From positions 56,527,959 to 56,591,958 of the forward strand of contig OZ021726.1 of the NCBI GenBank assembly GCA_963978545.1: a stretch of DNA of 64,000 bases, read 5' to 3'. A program made the translations under genes and the position numbers. The stretch is from Linyphia triangularis. Taxonomy: Eukaryota > Arthropoda > Arachnida > Araneae > Linyphiidae. The notes beneath the pieces are model-generated. The model saw only the letters and a list, made by a program, of their open reading frames with translations, was not told where the DNA came from and searched no databases. Within the stretch, counting starts at the first letter, position 1; every line of letters starts with the position of its first letter. This document shows positions 25,402 to 36,200 of this stretch, piece after piece.

Positions 25402-26159
25402 CAAGGTGGTCATAAAGAAACTTTGCCGATATATGGGCCTCTATCTTCCGTTCCGTTTAACAGATCGAAATGAGATTTCAGGTATAGTTATTCAGAGGTA
25501 TGAGCTCGAGATTCTGTGAATTTCAACAAATGGCTCTCACGGTTATGGTTATAGTTACATGCAAGAAATTTTCAAATGACAATGTCTACTTTTTCCTGTC
25601 GCAAAATGCTCAGCGCATAAGGAAACCCTAAAGAGAGATGGAACGGTACGTGTATCACAAAAAACGGAGGCATTATGCACGCGCGCAAAAAAAAAAAAAA
25701 AAAAAAAAAAAAAGCTCTGCGAACGGAGAACAAAAACGCGATTGAGGCGCACGATGGAAATTTGCATTTGACAGAGGCCAAAGTTCACAAGAGTGCCATC
25801 ACAGGCAATTTAAAGGGTTTTCTAAGCTGAATATTTGGTGACCGGCCTCCATTGCTCCCGTCGTGTTTTTGTTGGCAGTTCGCAGATCTGTATTTTGTGC
25901 GTCCGTTTTTTGTGACACACGTACCATTCCAACGCTCTTGAGGGTTTTCGCATGCGGTGATCATTTTTCGATAAGAAAAAGTAGGCGTTGCTATTCGTAA
26001 CTATATAACCGGGGTAATAGTGAGCGCCATTTTACCGAAATTCAGAGAATTCCGACCTTATACCTCTGAATAACTATACCTGAAATCTCATCTCGATCTG
26101 TTCAACGAGACTGCCTTTGGAGATCCATATATCGGCAAAGTTTCTTTATGACCATCCTG
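25402..26159. mobile_element. Foldback/MITE with near full-length inverted arms and TA duplication
   Basis: Terminal sequences are CAAGGTGGTCATAAAG on the left and CAGGATGGTCATAAAG (reverse complement) on the right, each next to TA (25400-25401 and 26160-26161). Pairing continues inward for about 370 bp per arm with moderate divergence: GGTATAGTTATTCAGAGG, GGTACGTGT(A/G)TCACAAAA and CTGCGAAC appear in both arms. A long A run (from 25687) disrupts the left arm. The TA flank suggests Tc1/mariner mobilisation. It has no coding capacity; the open frames at 25555-25788 are arm sequence. Confidence 0.85.
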
Positions 26160-26473
26160 TACATAACATCATTTATGGAGTTATACTTGACATTAATTGC
26201 AATAACTTTGTAAAAAGCGGGTAAATTTTCTTATACACAAATTTCGGTGTTTTGAAATTTTGTATAAAACCTTTAACTCATGTATGATGTACATTACATA
26301 CTTTATGTAAATGACGTTTAATGTGTATGTCATGGTTTTTGAGACGTTGTCTGACGTACCACAAATACAAGTATATCATCTACTGTAACACATCAAAGTT
26401 AACTAATGTCAGTGAAGATATCAATGATTAGATTATTTTAATGTACCTGTCAAAAAGGATATACTTACTCCAA

Positions 26474-26945
26474 TTCAAAATTGCCGACCGTCAACTGAGG
26501 CTGCATTGTGATCACAATTTTATAATACTAATGATGAGTTTAATTATTTGTACTTTTTTCAATCAATATGTTTTGAAACATCCGTCAGTAGGGATTTTTA
26601 AAAGAAGAGATGAAATTTCAAAAATTTGCCGACTACCAGCCTTTCTAAAAACTTATGGTAATATTTATATAGTAATATTTGCGTTCGCAGTCCATCATTG
26701 TAGCCTTAAAAAAAAGACACCGACTCCCCTATAATAGACTTCTATTGTAAAAATGCCGATTTGTCAAACTCGGGTCACGCTGCATTCAGATATTTTCAAT
26801 ATTTTTGTTCCATTTTTTTTTCCTTCCCCCCCCCCCCCCCACCCCCCATTTAGTTCGATTTTATTGTGGATCGACTTTAGAAAAAGAAAAATCTCGATAA
26901 AATTTTTAAAAATTTGCCGATGTCCAACTTTCTTAAACTTTGGGG
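26474..26945. repeat. Diverged internal tandem duplication
   Basis: Two units about 280 bp apart share ATTGCCGA, GCTGCATT and AAAATTTGCCGA-then-TTTCTTAAA-like blocks: first near 26478-26650, second near 26752-26940. The second unit carries a C15 and ends at a G15 tract. It lies inside the hAT-like element, near its right end. Confidence 0.5.
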
Positions 26946-27040
26946 GGGGGGGGGGGCGAGTCGCCCCCGACGACCCCCGTTCGCGTCGTCCCTGAGAAGT
27001 GTATACTTCTAAAGGAGTTGCTTAACTTTCGTAAATAACT

Positions 27041-27952
27041 TATGAAATAACTAGGTGAATACCCGTGCTTCTCTACGAAATTTTATCATGTGCAATTTTT
27101 TAGCTAGCTGCGTGGCCCCGTGTTGAGGAGATCTGTCATTGGTGTATAGATCTCAACTTTTTTCGCTTCGCTCACAGGAAGGTTCATTGCTAAGCAAGAC
27201 CAAGCTCACTGAAAAGTTCATAATAAGCACAGGCTTACTTCACTCGTTGAAAGGTTCAGTGCTGTGCAAGCATGGGCTCGCTTCGCTAGCCGAAAGGTTC
27301 ATTGCTGCTCGCTTCACTCACTAAAAACTCATTGCTACATAGACCCTTACTATTAGAAGCCGCTCCTTTGTCGAGGGAAAAAAAAAAAAAATAATTCCCC
27401 GTTAATGCAATATACTTTGAGAATATTTTATCACGTGTTTGTGAGAAGCAAAATTAGAAGGCCAAAACTGCGTATGTTGAAGTTTTCAGAACTCTAGGTC
27501 TATTAGAAGTCGTTTGTTGTGAAAATATTAATTAAAATAAAATAATTAAAAAAAATTAAAATTTTAACATTCTTTTTGTCAAAATCCAATTAGAAAGCCA
27601 AAACTACTTATGCTAAAAATTTCAGAACTGTATCCCTATTAGAAATCATTTTGTAAACTATTTGTTAATTAATTAAAAAAATAATTAAAAAATAATTAAA
27701 TTTTTAAAATTCTGTTTTTTAAAAGACAAATTAGAAGGCCAAATCTACATATGTTGCAAGTTTAAGAGCTTTAGCACTTTTAGAATTCGTTTTGTAAAAT
27801 ATTTATTAATTAATTACAAAAATTAATTAAAATTAACTAATTAAAATTTTAACGTTCTGTTTGACATAGGTACAATTCGAAAGCCAAAACTGTTTATGTT
27901 GAAATTTTCAGAGTTACACACACAAACACAGCTTGTTTTATTATTATAGATT
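27041..27952 (+). mobile_element. Copy A of a repeat family with about 143-bp internal tandem units
   Basis: It starts TATGAAATAACTAGGTG, then AATACCCGTGCTTC and TACGAAATTTTA, followed by a segment of reiterated GGTTCATTGCT/TTCGCTCAC words (about 27150-27330). About 3.5 tandem units follow (27455-27940), each with AATTAGAAGGCCAAAACT and an AATTAATTAAAA-rich part. It ends ACACACACAAACACAGC then TTGTTTTATTATTATAG. The same parts in the same order occur inverted at 62020-63528. Class is uncertain: no transposase or reverse transcriptase is visible. Confidence 0.8.
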
Positions 27953-28235
27953 ATTGAATTATAGTGAAATAACCACAGAAGGGTCATAAGATATTTATAA
28001 GTGGAATCTTATATACTAAAAACTAAATTTTGAACATTTTAGCGATTACCTGCTGTTTGCTTACAGTGCGTTAAGAAATCTTTTTTTTTTAGCTAATTTG
28101 AAAGTATTATTTCGTTACTATATATAAGTATCTGTATTATATAGTTTTGAATGTAATGTTAAGCTATTAATAACTTCGTCAAGAATATATTGCAAAATAT
28201 GAACATGTTGTAAACATTAATCCGAGTCTGCTCAC

Positions 28236-28390
28236 TTTGATCTTGAGGCAAGTCTCTCTGACCGTGTCCTTGGCGGTGATCGCCTGCGACTGGGCGATCC
28301 TCCTCAAGTTCCTCACTTCCAGCCTCAGGTCCTTCGTCTGTTTCCTCAGATGCCTCAGCTGACTGTACATCTCGACGCTCACACGGAACT
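28236..28390 (-). CDS. SRCIN1/KIAA1217-like: Exon E14: start of the long coiled-coil block
   Basis: This 155-bp exon has acceptor cacacctgacag and donor ATCAAA|gtgagc. It enters after one codon base and leaves in phase 0. It encodes FRVSVEMYSQLRHLRKQ, TKDLRLEVRNLRRIAQSQ and AITAKDTVRETCLKIK. The heptad spacing of Leu/Ile/Val with charged residues is that of a parallel coiled coil. It occupies the place of the MRRSVAELRLQ-type helix of KIAA1217. By family knowledge this region serves oligomerisation and partner binding. Confidence 0.95.
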
Positions 28391-29883
28391 CTGTCAGGTG
28401 TGTAGAAGAAATACTCACTATTACTACTTGCATACTCATAAACAATTGAATACGGTGACTTTCCAAGAAAAATTATGCAGTGTTATTGTAATATTCCTTT
28501 CCTTTAAATTGGTGCCATGGCGGATCACAGCACTAATTAAAGCTTAACAAAGAAGAGGTCAGCTATACGTTTTGTTATATACATGATAATAATGAATGTA
28601 AGTATACTATTAGGATATAAGAATGACTCCAGAGATTGGGTTAACTAGATAAATTAAAGCATACTAACCTATATAATCTTAAAAATTCAAAAACTAAACT
28701 AAGAGAAGGATAAAATAACGTTTTCCTGTCTGTATGTGGGCCAGCTGCTCTTTGGAGGAAATATGTCTGAGAACGGTTCAGCAATCCAACCACTTGCATA
28801 AAACTATTATGTTATAAGTAAATTGTATACTTAAAGCATAAATATTTGAATCACTCTAAAAAATTAAGCCAAATTATTTCTTTTAGTTGACATTGCAGAT
28901 TAAGTTGTTTATGTTCAGAACACTGGAAAATAACTTTTTAAAGTTTTATTCAGCTATCAAAATTTTCGGACGTTGCATGATATTGTTTCAAATTTAAAAT
29001 TTTTTATTTGAAATGCTGCTAAACACTTATACATGAAGCTAATAAGACATAGAATTACATTTAAACATCCAGACTTACTCCTTCCCTCTTTAATGACAGG
29101 ATTAGATAGTGGAGCAATTAGAGGGAGTGTTTATTCTTAATAGTTTTGTTGCTTAGTAGGCTTAAGTAAGTAATATATTTAAAGTGGCGCGAGTTAGCAA
29201 GTAAGAGGAGAAGCCCCCTTCTCAATTACGTTATTTAAGAAATGAATAAAATGTCATAATTGTAGGTGACTTACACTATTTTTAAGTTACCAGTGTATCC
29301 AAGTCAAGAGCATAAATTGTCGTTATGGCAACACAATAATTTAGTAGTCTAAGAGACGGAGAGAGACAGACCGACTCAGTAATTTTTAGACAGGTAAGAT
29401 ATGACGTACCAAGTCGAACACGAATCTTTGCTTTTTTTAAGCCATCAGAACGACGCATGCGTAAGTGACCAAGAAACTAGTTTAAACTGATTTGGACTGG
29501 CAGAAACCAGCCAAATCTATGGAATATCACAATAAAAGTCAGATTGAGACCCGTAACACTATAAAAAGCTTATACAATATTTAAAAAAAAATAGATGGTT
29601 TATAAGAAATACATTACATGAATGTTACATATGCAAGATGTTTATCAAACAAAATAGTGTTTTCAGTCCACTGAACACATTTTTTAAACAAGAACGATAT
29701 TATTTACTATCATTAAACGAAGGTTAGATACAATTTTAGATCACATTTTCTGAAAAACAATTTTAAACTTTTATATGTTATGTATGACTATCTATTAAAA
29801 GGTGTGCATTCGAAGAACATTTGTGAATACAACTATAAAAAGATTAACATATTTCTGTATGAGTAGGAGTATCTACGCACTAC
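28391..29883 (-). other. Intron E13-E14 (1.5 kb)
   Basis: This is AT-rich sequence. A stretch of somewhat higher GC at about 29200-29560 could be an old repeat but shows no inverted ends or coding potential. I see nothing else. Confidence 0.7.
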
Positions 29884-29982
29884 CTCTAGTAGGTGGAGAA
29901 GCTGAATGTTGACGTTCGGCAAGGGAACTCGGTTTTGGGGGTGGAGCTGGTTTGGAACGAGGTTCACGGTCTGAAAAAGAAT
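29884..29982 (-). CDS. SRCIN1/KIAA1217-like: Exon E13: Pro-rich with SH3-type motif (phase 1-1)
   Basis: This 99-bp exon has acceptor ctttttatcag and donor AGAG|gtagtg. It encodes SFSDREPRSKPAPPPKP then SSLAERQHSASPPTR. RSKPAPP fits the class I SH3 ligand pattern (R/K)xxPxxP. A second acceptor (attctttttcag) lies 12 nt inside the exon, at 29970/29971, and would remove four residues in frame. This is the last phase 1-1 exon before the long coiled-coil block. Confidence 0.92.
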
Positions 29983-30218
29983 CTGATAAAAAAGAAAAGT
30001 ATTAGAACATCATATTAAATACAAAATGTGGTTCACAATAATATTTCAAGTATAAAATCTATTATTGAGATCATGTACACTGCAATGTACCTTCAAGGGG
30101 TATAATTCATATTGGATTGTTCACCCTACAACCAATTTCCTCACATTTGGTAGAGAAAGAAGCAATATGTGAAGAATTTCTTTTACTAACAGAGCACTTA
30201 CTATATAAAGGTAGATTA

Positions 30219-31743
30219 CAGTGCGTACCAATAGTTTATAGATAATCGGTTTTTGGATTTAAGATCTAACTAAACGAGTAAGAAAGACGAAATAAATTTT
30301 GAAAATATGTGTGAGGTAATACAAATAATAAAATACTCAAAAAATTTTAAAGAGTCATTGATTTAATATATATAAAAAAAAAAAAAAAAAAAAAAATACT
30401 GTCTCTAAAATAGAGAGACAGCCGGTGTTAAAAGCTTATTTAAGTACTGAGTGCTAAAATTTGCATATTTAAAGGTCATGTACTTGTGACGCAATAGTTT
30501 CTTGAGATAAAAGCTAATCTGTCTTTCCTTTGTCGACTTATCGCAAAGATGCCTCACAAGGTGCAGTTTTTCAAAACTGAAATTTTGCAAACCTATCGTT
30601 TGAAAGCTCGTGTAATGAAAATTGTGGACATTGTAAGAAAAATTGGACGTAGCTGGGTTGATATTTACCGAATTCTGTCAAAAGGTGACAGTTTTTAAAC
30701 AAAATACCATTCTGGGCGACCAAAGAAAACAACTAAACGTCACGACAGAGATTTTTAGAGTAGTTTCAACCCAGAACTTGTCCGTAAGTTCAATTTCAAG
30801 AGAAGTGACCGTTCTAGTAACAAAATCCAAGGTGCATCGACGTCTGCAGGCAAGTAAATTTCTTGATTATCGCCATAGTTTACAAAACGGCATAAAGACA
30901 CTCGTGTTCAGATGACCCGAAATCATATGAATGACAGATGAATGGTTGAGTGTTCTATTCAGTGACGAAAAGAAGTTTAATTTAGATAGCCCCGATGGTT
31001 GAGCATATAACTGGCTCGATATTCGCAAGGAACCACTAACTTTTTTCAGCAGACAACGAGGGGTTTCACTGTGGGGTGCATTTTTTTTTTTTTTTTTTAT
31101 AAAGGAACTATCGATATTGCTTCTTTAAAAGGTCATCAATGTTCCGAAGATTACCAGAAAACGTTCAAAGTACAGTTACTTCCATTTAGAAAGTTTGTAG
31201 GTGGAGACAAATGGATATATCAGCAGGACAATCGCACCATTCACGTGTTAAACTCTACAATGCATTGGTTTAGACAGAACCAATTAAGTGTTATGGACTA
31301 GCCAGCCCTAGGTTCTGACCTGATCCCAATAGAGAATCGCCGGGGAATATTAGCTAGAGACGAATATGCTAATGGACGTCAATTTGCAACAGTTTAAGAT
31401 TTTAAGCTGTACATTGAACGAAGTTGGTTTTCTCTAAAACTAGAATTTCTTCAAATTCTTGTTTTGAGTATGCCAGACCGAGTATTTGAAGTGATTCGGA
31501 AAAACGACTAAAAAATTTGCACAACTAAGGAAAAAAAAATAGTTTTTTTATAAACTTTTGGGAAAGCAAAATTTAATTCTTACTTTTTTTTCACAAAGTT
31601 TGTGATTGTGTGATTTTATTTTTGTATATTGTTATTATGGTATTGATGTTATTTATAATTAAAAATTATTTTGAGATCGTTACCATCTTTTTCAGTTTGT
31701 AAAATAGAAAAAACCGTTGTCTATAAACTTTTGGGACGCACTG
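30219..31743 (+). mobile_element. Tc1-like transposon, inactive
   Basis: Inverted ends of about 35 bp start CAGTGCGTACCAATAG on the left and CAGTGCGTCCCAAAAG (reverse complement) on the right; both continue TTTATAGA(T/C)AA and end near a T run. Each is flanked by TA (30217-30218 and 31744-31745), the Tc1/mariner target. The 1,525-bp length is normal for Tc1. It inserted in an intron, opposite in strand to the host gene. Confidence 0.93.
30549..31511 (+). pseudogene. Broken Tc1 transposase, DD34E type
   Basis: Translation across frames gives an N-terminal helix-turn-helix region (IVRKIGRSWVDIYRIL), the GRPKKTTKRHDRD basic stretch, LFSDEKKFN, QQDNRTIHV and SDLIPIEN. Exactly 34 positions separate the Asp of QQDN from the Glu of PIEN, which is the DD34E spacing of Tc1. 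Damage includes a frameshift near 30750, a second in the T run at 31081-31099, and several in-frame stops (near 30690, 30913, 31000, 31299, 31396). It is not functional. Confidence 0.92.
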
Positions 31744-32009
31744 TATTTTACAGAGTTACAAAAGGAAAAATATTAAGAGTACTTTCTGTTATTCTTTATT
31801 TAGTCTGAATATGTTAGCGCAAACTTAAGAAGAATAACATGGAAACATTAACTCTTATTTTAAAGTATTTGGCAGATTACAAACAATTTTAATTAACAAC
31901 AACAATTTTAAAAATAGAAAAGGTATATGCAAGGAGTTGAAAAATTGTATATGCTTTTGAAAGAATGTATTGTTAAAAATCCCTAATGTGTATGAAACAG
32001 AAAACTTAC

Positions 32010-32066
32010 CTGCGGAAGTAACTTTCACTGTAGGAGGATGTAACTGAGTAGGAACCGAATCCACGT
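32010..32066 (-). CDS. SRCIN1/KIAA1217-like: Microexon E12 (phase 1-1)
   Basis: This 57-bp exon lies between acceptor gttttattttcag and donor CGCAG|gtaagtt, both near-consensus. Both ends are phase 1. It encodes VDSVPTQLHPPTVKVTSA after a split Asp. It is a Pro/Val/Thr-rich linker without a recognised domain. The intron on its 3' side carries the dead Tc1 element. It is a plausible cassette exon. Confidence 0.85.
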
Positions 32067-33159
32067 CTGAAAATAAAACATATCAGAATGAATTTCAAAA
32101 TTATATTTTAAAGTTTGCAGTTACTTTTTTTTTATAGTTATTGTGTGGCTGTTTGACTGTCATAACTGATAACCAAATGCTGTTACCATATTAGAAAACT
32201 ATATATTTCTTAGTGAAATGTTCAATACAATGACTTCAACTGTAAAAACACTTTATTTCTGCTAAACTGATTTAATTTTCTTTTTATACGATCAAGTGAA
32301 AATGAACTAATTCTTTTTCAAAGTTCCAAACCAAAATGTTTTTTGTTGTTGTTTTTTTTTGTTTTTTTTTTTAAATTTACCTTTAAATCCGACGTAGTAA
32401 ATTAACATATTTTATGTGTTGTATCATTCTAGGCTACTCATGGGTATGAATACGAGTACGCCATGTTTTATTATAACTTATAATGTTGATATATTTTTAA
32501 TTTATAACTCAAGTTCACAAGAACCAATAGATTCGTACAAGTATTAGTTTCGAAAAGTCACAGTGGTATTTAAGTGGATAGTAACATTATCTTATTAAGC
32601 TTGCAAAACAATGGTTTATGACTTAAACCACTTTATTTTACATATTGCCAAGTTTCATAAAACTCTGTAAGATGAAGCAGGTTATTATGGATTTTATAGT
32701 TTTTGATTTGTAAGTAAAAGCACGGTATTAATAATTAAAGTTATATAATATAGAGCAAACACAATGAAATGGTTGCATTATTAAAAATTCTTATCAGTTC
32801 AAATTTTCTTTTCCAGTGGCACTTAACTTAATGTACTTAAAAAGCTGTCTTTACAGACTGAAAATTATAAGGAATGTTGTAAAGTAATGTTAAGACTAAG
32901 GTGAAAAAAAAATTATTAAGTTTTGAATATCTGTCTTTTTCGTTCAAGCTTCATTTGCGAAAATTTTAGCCTTTTTATTTTTTTTATTTTTTATCATAAA
33001 ATATAATTTTTTCTATGATAAATGAAGATCTCTTGATCAGTGCAGTGTCTAGATGGAGCTCTAACAAGAAACATTTAATTAAGGAAATAAAGTTGACTTT
33101 TTAATAGCATATAGTTTGGTGTAAACTATTTTAGATAATGGACCAATTAATGTAGATAC
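32067..33159 (-). other. Intron E11-E12 (1.1 kb)
   Basis: This is AT-rich sequence with T-rich tracts (about 32340-32375). I see no feature. Confidence 0.75.
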
Positions 33160-33222
33160 CTGAGGAATGCTGGCTGCGAAGTGAGAGGGAGGACTTGATG
33201 GCTGGCTTCACGGGCCTCTCGG
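33160..33222 (-). CDS. SRCIN1/KIAA1217-like: Small exon E11: basic Ser-rich (phase 1-1)
   Basis: This 63-bp exon lies between gcatttttgcag and CCTCAG|gtatct. Both ends are phase 1. It encodes ERPVKPAIKSSLSLRSQHSS after a split Ala codon. The order Glu-Arg/Pro, KPA, SSL, QHS resembles E13, suggesting tandem exon duplication. No domain is recognised. Exon GC content is clearly higher than in the 5-kb intron on its 5' side. Confidence 0.9.
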
Positions 33223-36200
33223 CTGCAAAAATGCAAACTCCTTAGTTTAATACACTATTTAATATTCATCCTTAGAATCATACTAAGTGAACAATGAAGC
33301 ATACACATGTGTAACTTTATTATGTATTGAAATCTCAACATATGCAAGAAGCATACACACGTGCAACTTTATTATTTATTGAAACCTTATTTATTTTCAG
33401 TGTATGAAGGGATAATTAAGATGGGATGAAATAATTTCTGAAGTGTTTTTATGAATGTGCTACTTGATAGAACACAGTTGTATAATTGTAAAATAATCTA
33501 TAAGGATTTGTTTAGTAACACATTAATGTATCATTCTAAGTGTTCATAAAAAATCATTAATTTTCACTTTCTAATGACATACATAATTGCTATATAATGA
33601 AATTAGATGCGCCTTAAGCCCGCGTGAATAAAAACGTTTTTGAATATCAAAGCGATATTAAGCTTCATTCATGGGCACTTATAATTATGGTTAATACCTT
33701 ACATTTTGGTAAAGATTTATTCTTTAGGACATTGTGGTAAAATATATTTAATTTTTATAAACAAGGACACACTTTTTTTAGTACCGCTCCTATTAAGGTA
33801 ACCCAATTGATACGAACAGAAGCAGTTATCTGTTTTTTTCCCCCTTAGTTCTGATTTCTCTTTAGGTGATAAAAATCAATAATTATCTTTTTAAAAGCTT
33901 TCTTAAGATCAAAACACTTAATAAAACACCATCAATAAAAGATTTTATAAAAAAAAAAAAAAAAAAAAAAATTGTATAACAAAATTGTGTTCCATTTCAT
34001 TTCATTCTGTTGAGTTTGACCATCACTGAGAATCGGTGTTATGTCATAGGGTTATTAGAGTAAGAGGTAAATTGTTTTATGTTTTACTTGAGTTTCTTTC
34101 TTTTTTTATTTTTTATTTTCTCTGAATAAAAATAATACTAAAAATCTGTGTAGTATTATTATAAGTAATAAGTGTAATATTATAAATATATTTCAACAAA
34201 AATAAGTAAAACGATTACATTTTATAGGTAAACCATTAAAATATTTTTATGGCTTTAGAGCTTAACTAATTATATTTAAATATCGGTAATAGTATGACAT
34301 ATATTTCAAATACCTAATAAATATAAAACTTATTATTGAGCTAGTATTTTTAAACTTTGTTAATGTAAGGAAACTAGTTATAAATGTGTGTTAAACTCTT
34401 TCTACCAATGCAAAAAATATTTATAGATATATCGGTTACTTTTTTCATATAATTTATATGATTAAGTCAGTGTACAAAGAGATGAGTTTTTCTATACCCC
34501 CTCGATGTGTTTTACAGTCACGCTATAGCTGTAATGGCGACTGTTCTATGTTCTCCAAAATTTGCATTTCGAATCAAAAGTAACCGTCCCAAAGCACGGT
34601 AGTCATAATTTAAAATTTTGGAAGATATTTGCAAAAAATTTATGTTTCTGAATGTTATCTAAAATTTTAAGAAGAAAGCACCATCGAATGGAGATGAAAG
34701 AGGAGTCTGAACTGATTGTCCTAGTACTGGATTTCCAAAACTTTTAAACTTTGATACACAATTTGTAGATACTGAGTTTATAGTGACCTCCCTCAACCTC
34801 TGCTCATTGAGCTTTGTCCGAGACGAATAGCATAAATTATACCCTAAAGAGATTTTGTGAGCCAAAAGTGAACTTTGTGTGAAGGATTAGCGACCCACTG
34901 TTTGAAAAACGCTAGCTTGTATTTTCTAATAACCTCAGCGGTTACTGTTTAGGACTAAATAGATTAAGAAAACAGCATGGGCCCACCGAAGAGACATTGT
35001 TAACTGATTTCCATAAATGATTAACCGTCCCAACATCATGGACGTGGTGGTGGTGACTTCTTTGATAGGGCATATGAAAACTTCTCCCGGAAATTAATTT
35101 GGTAAAATAGAAACAGTTGAGATTATATGTAGTACATAATACAACATCCCCATTCATAAGATTTCCTTACACTAACAAACACTAAAAACTAAATCTAATT
35201 ACATATTCATTACTCACCAACATACCAAGTTTTGAATATAAAAGTATTATGAATATGTATTTACAAAATATTGCATTGAATATTTTATTAAAAAATATAT
35301 ATGGACACACTCACAAAGGGATAAAGGTAGTCATGGTTGTCACAAGAGAGCATTTTAAAAGGTTGCAAAAATTGTCACACAAAAATAGGGAGCAAAACGG
35401 ACAAATGCAAAATCACATAGTTTCATTTTTATGATTGGTAATTATTTAATACGTAATCCAAATCAACTTTTCTCATGTAAAAAAAGTAACATTAAAAAAA
35501 AAAAAAAAAACTGTTTTCTTGTGTAAGGTAAGTGCATCAAATAAGGTCTCTGTAAGTTAATTAATCTCATAAGGACGCTCTACTAAAGAGTGAAAAGTTG
35601 CTCCTGTTAATTTAAAAAGGTCATTTTCTTTTTCTTTTGAATAATTATTATAGATGATAACATTAAAGAGTTTAAACTATTTTTGAAGAATTTTTAATCT
35701 TGTTTCCAAATCTATCAATGTTTTCGCAATTGTACACCAAAAATGAAGGCCAAGTGTCAGTGAAATAAAATATGTTGTGTAGCCCAACAAAACCATGGGT
35801 GGCTTGTTAGGGACAACTAGACATGCTATTTATTCATGACTCTTATTTATCTATTTTTTTAGTATTTAGCTGTAGTTTGCATCATTTAGTTATGAAAACT
35901 TAAGTTTTGACAAATTTCGACTATCTGCGAATCATCGATCGCTTTATAGTTTTTTTTTTTTATCTGTCATATCTGTGAGTTAATCTGCAGGAACAAAAAT
36001 TTGAAAAATTACAAAAAAAAATGTACGCTGAGTGTGAAACTTAATTCTACATTTTATAATTTCAGAGCTTTTGTGTAAAAAGAAACATTCAATTTTTTTT
36101 ATTTTATATTATTACTAGTCTTCTAGAGGTTATTTGAATTTTTGGGAAATTGAATTTAAACATTCTGTCATGAATGAATACAACATAATAATTTTTTTCT

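Larger units (their letters stand above)
23121..26994. mobile_element. Old hAT-like element with nested insertions
   Basis: The left end is CAGGGCTGTCGCTAAG followed by a G-rich stretch. The right end, reverse complemented, is CAGGGACGACGCGAACG, also next to G-rich sequence. The flanks AGGAGTGT (23113-23120) and AGAAGTGT (26995-27002) differ at one base, as expected for an aged 8-bp hAT target-site duplication. CAGGG termini are typical of hAT elements. I recognise no transposase, so it is non-autonomous or decayed. The element ends are short and imperfect, so the pairing over 3.9 kb is a proposal. Confidence 0.55.
22648..28235 (-). other. Intron E14-E15 (5.6 kb), nested mobile elements
   Basis: It holds a hAT-like element (23121-26994) with a foldback element and SINE fragment inside it, followed by one copy of the 143-bp-unit repeat family (27041-27952). 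The segments 22648-23112 and 27953-28235 are unremarkable AT-rich DNA. Confidence 0.8.
29983..32009 (-). other. Intron E12-E13 (2.0 kb), mostly a Tc1 element
   Basis: The Tc1 element at 30219-31743 occupies most of this intron. The flanks (29983-30216 and 31746-32009) are AT-rich with no other feature. Confidence 0.8.
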
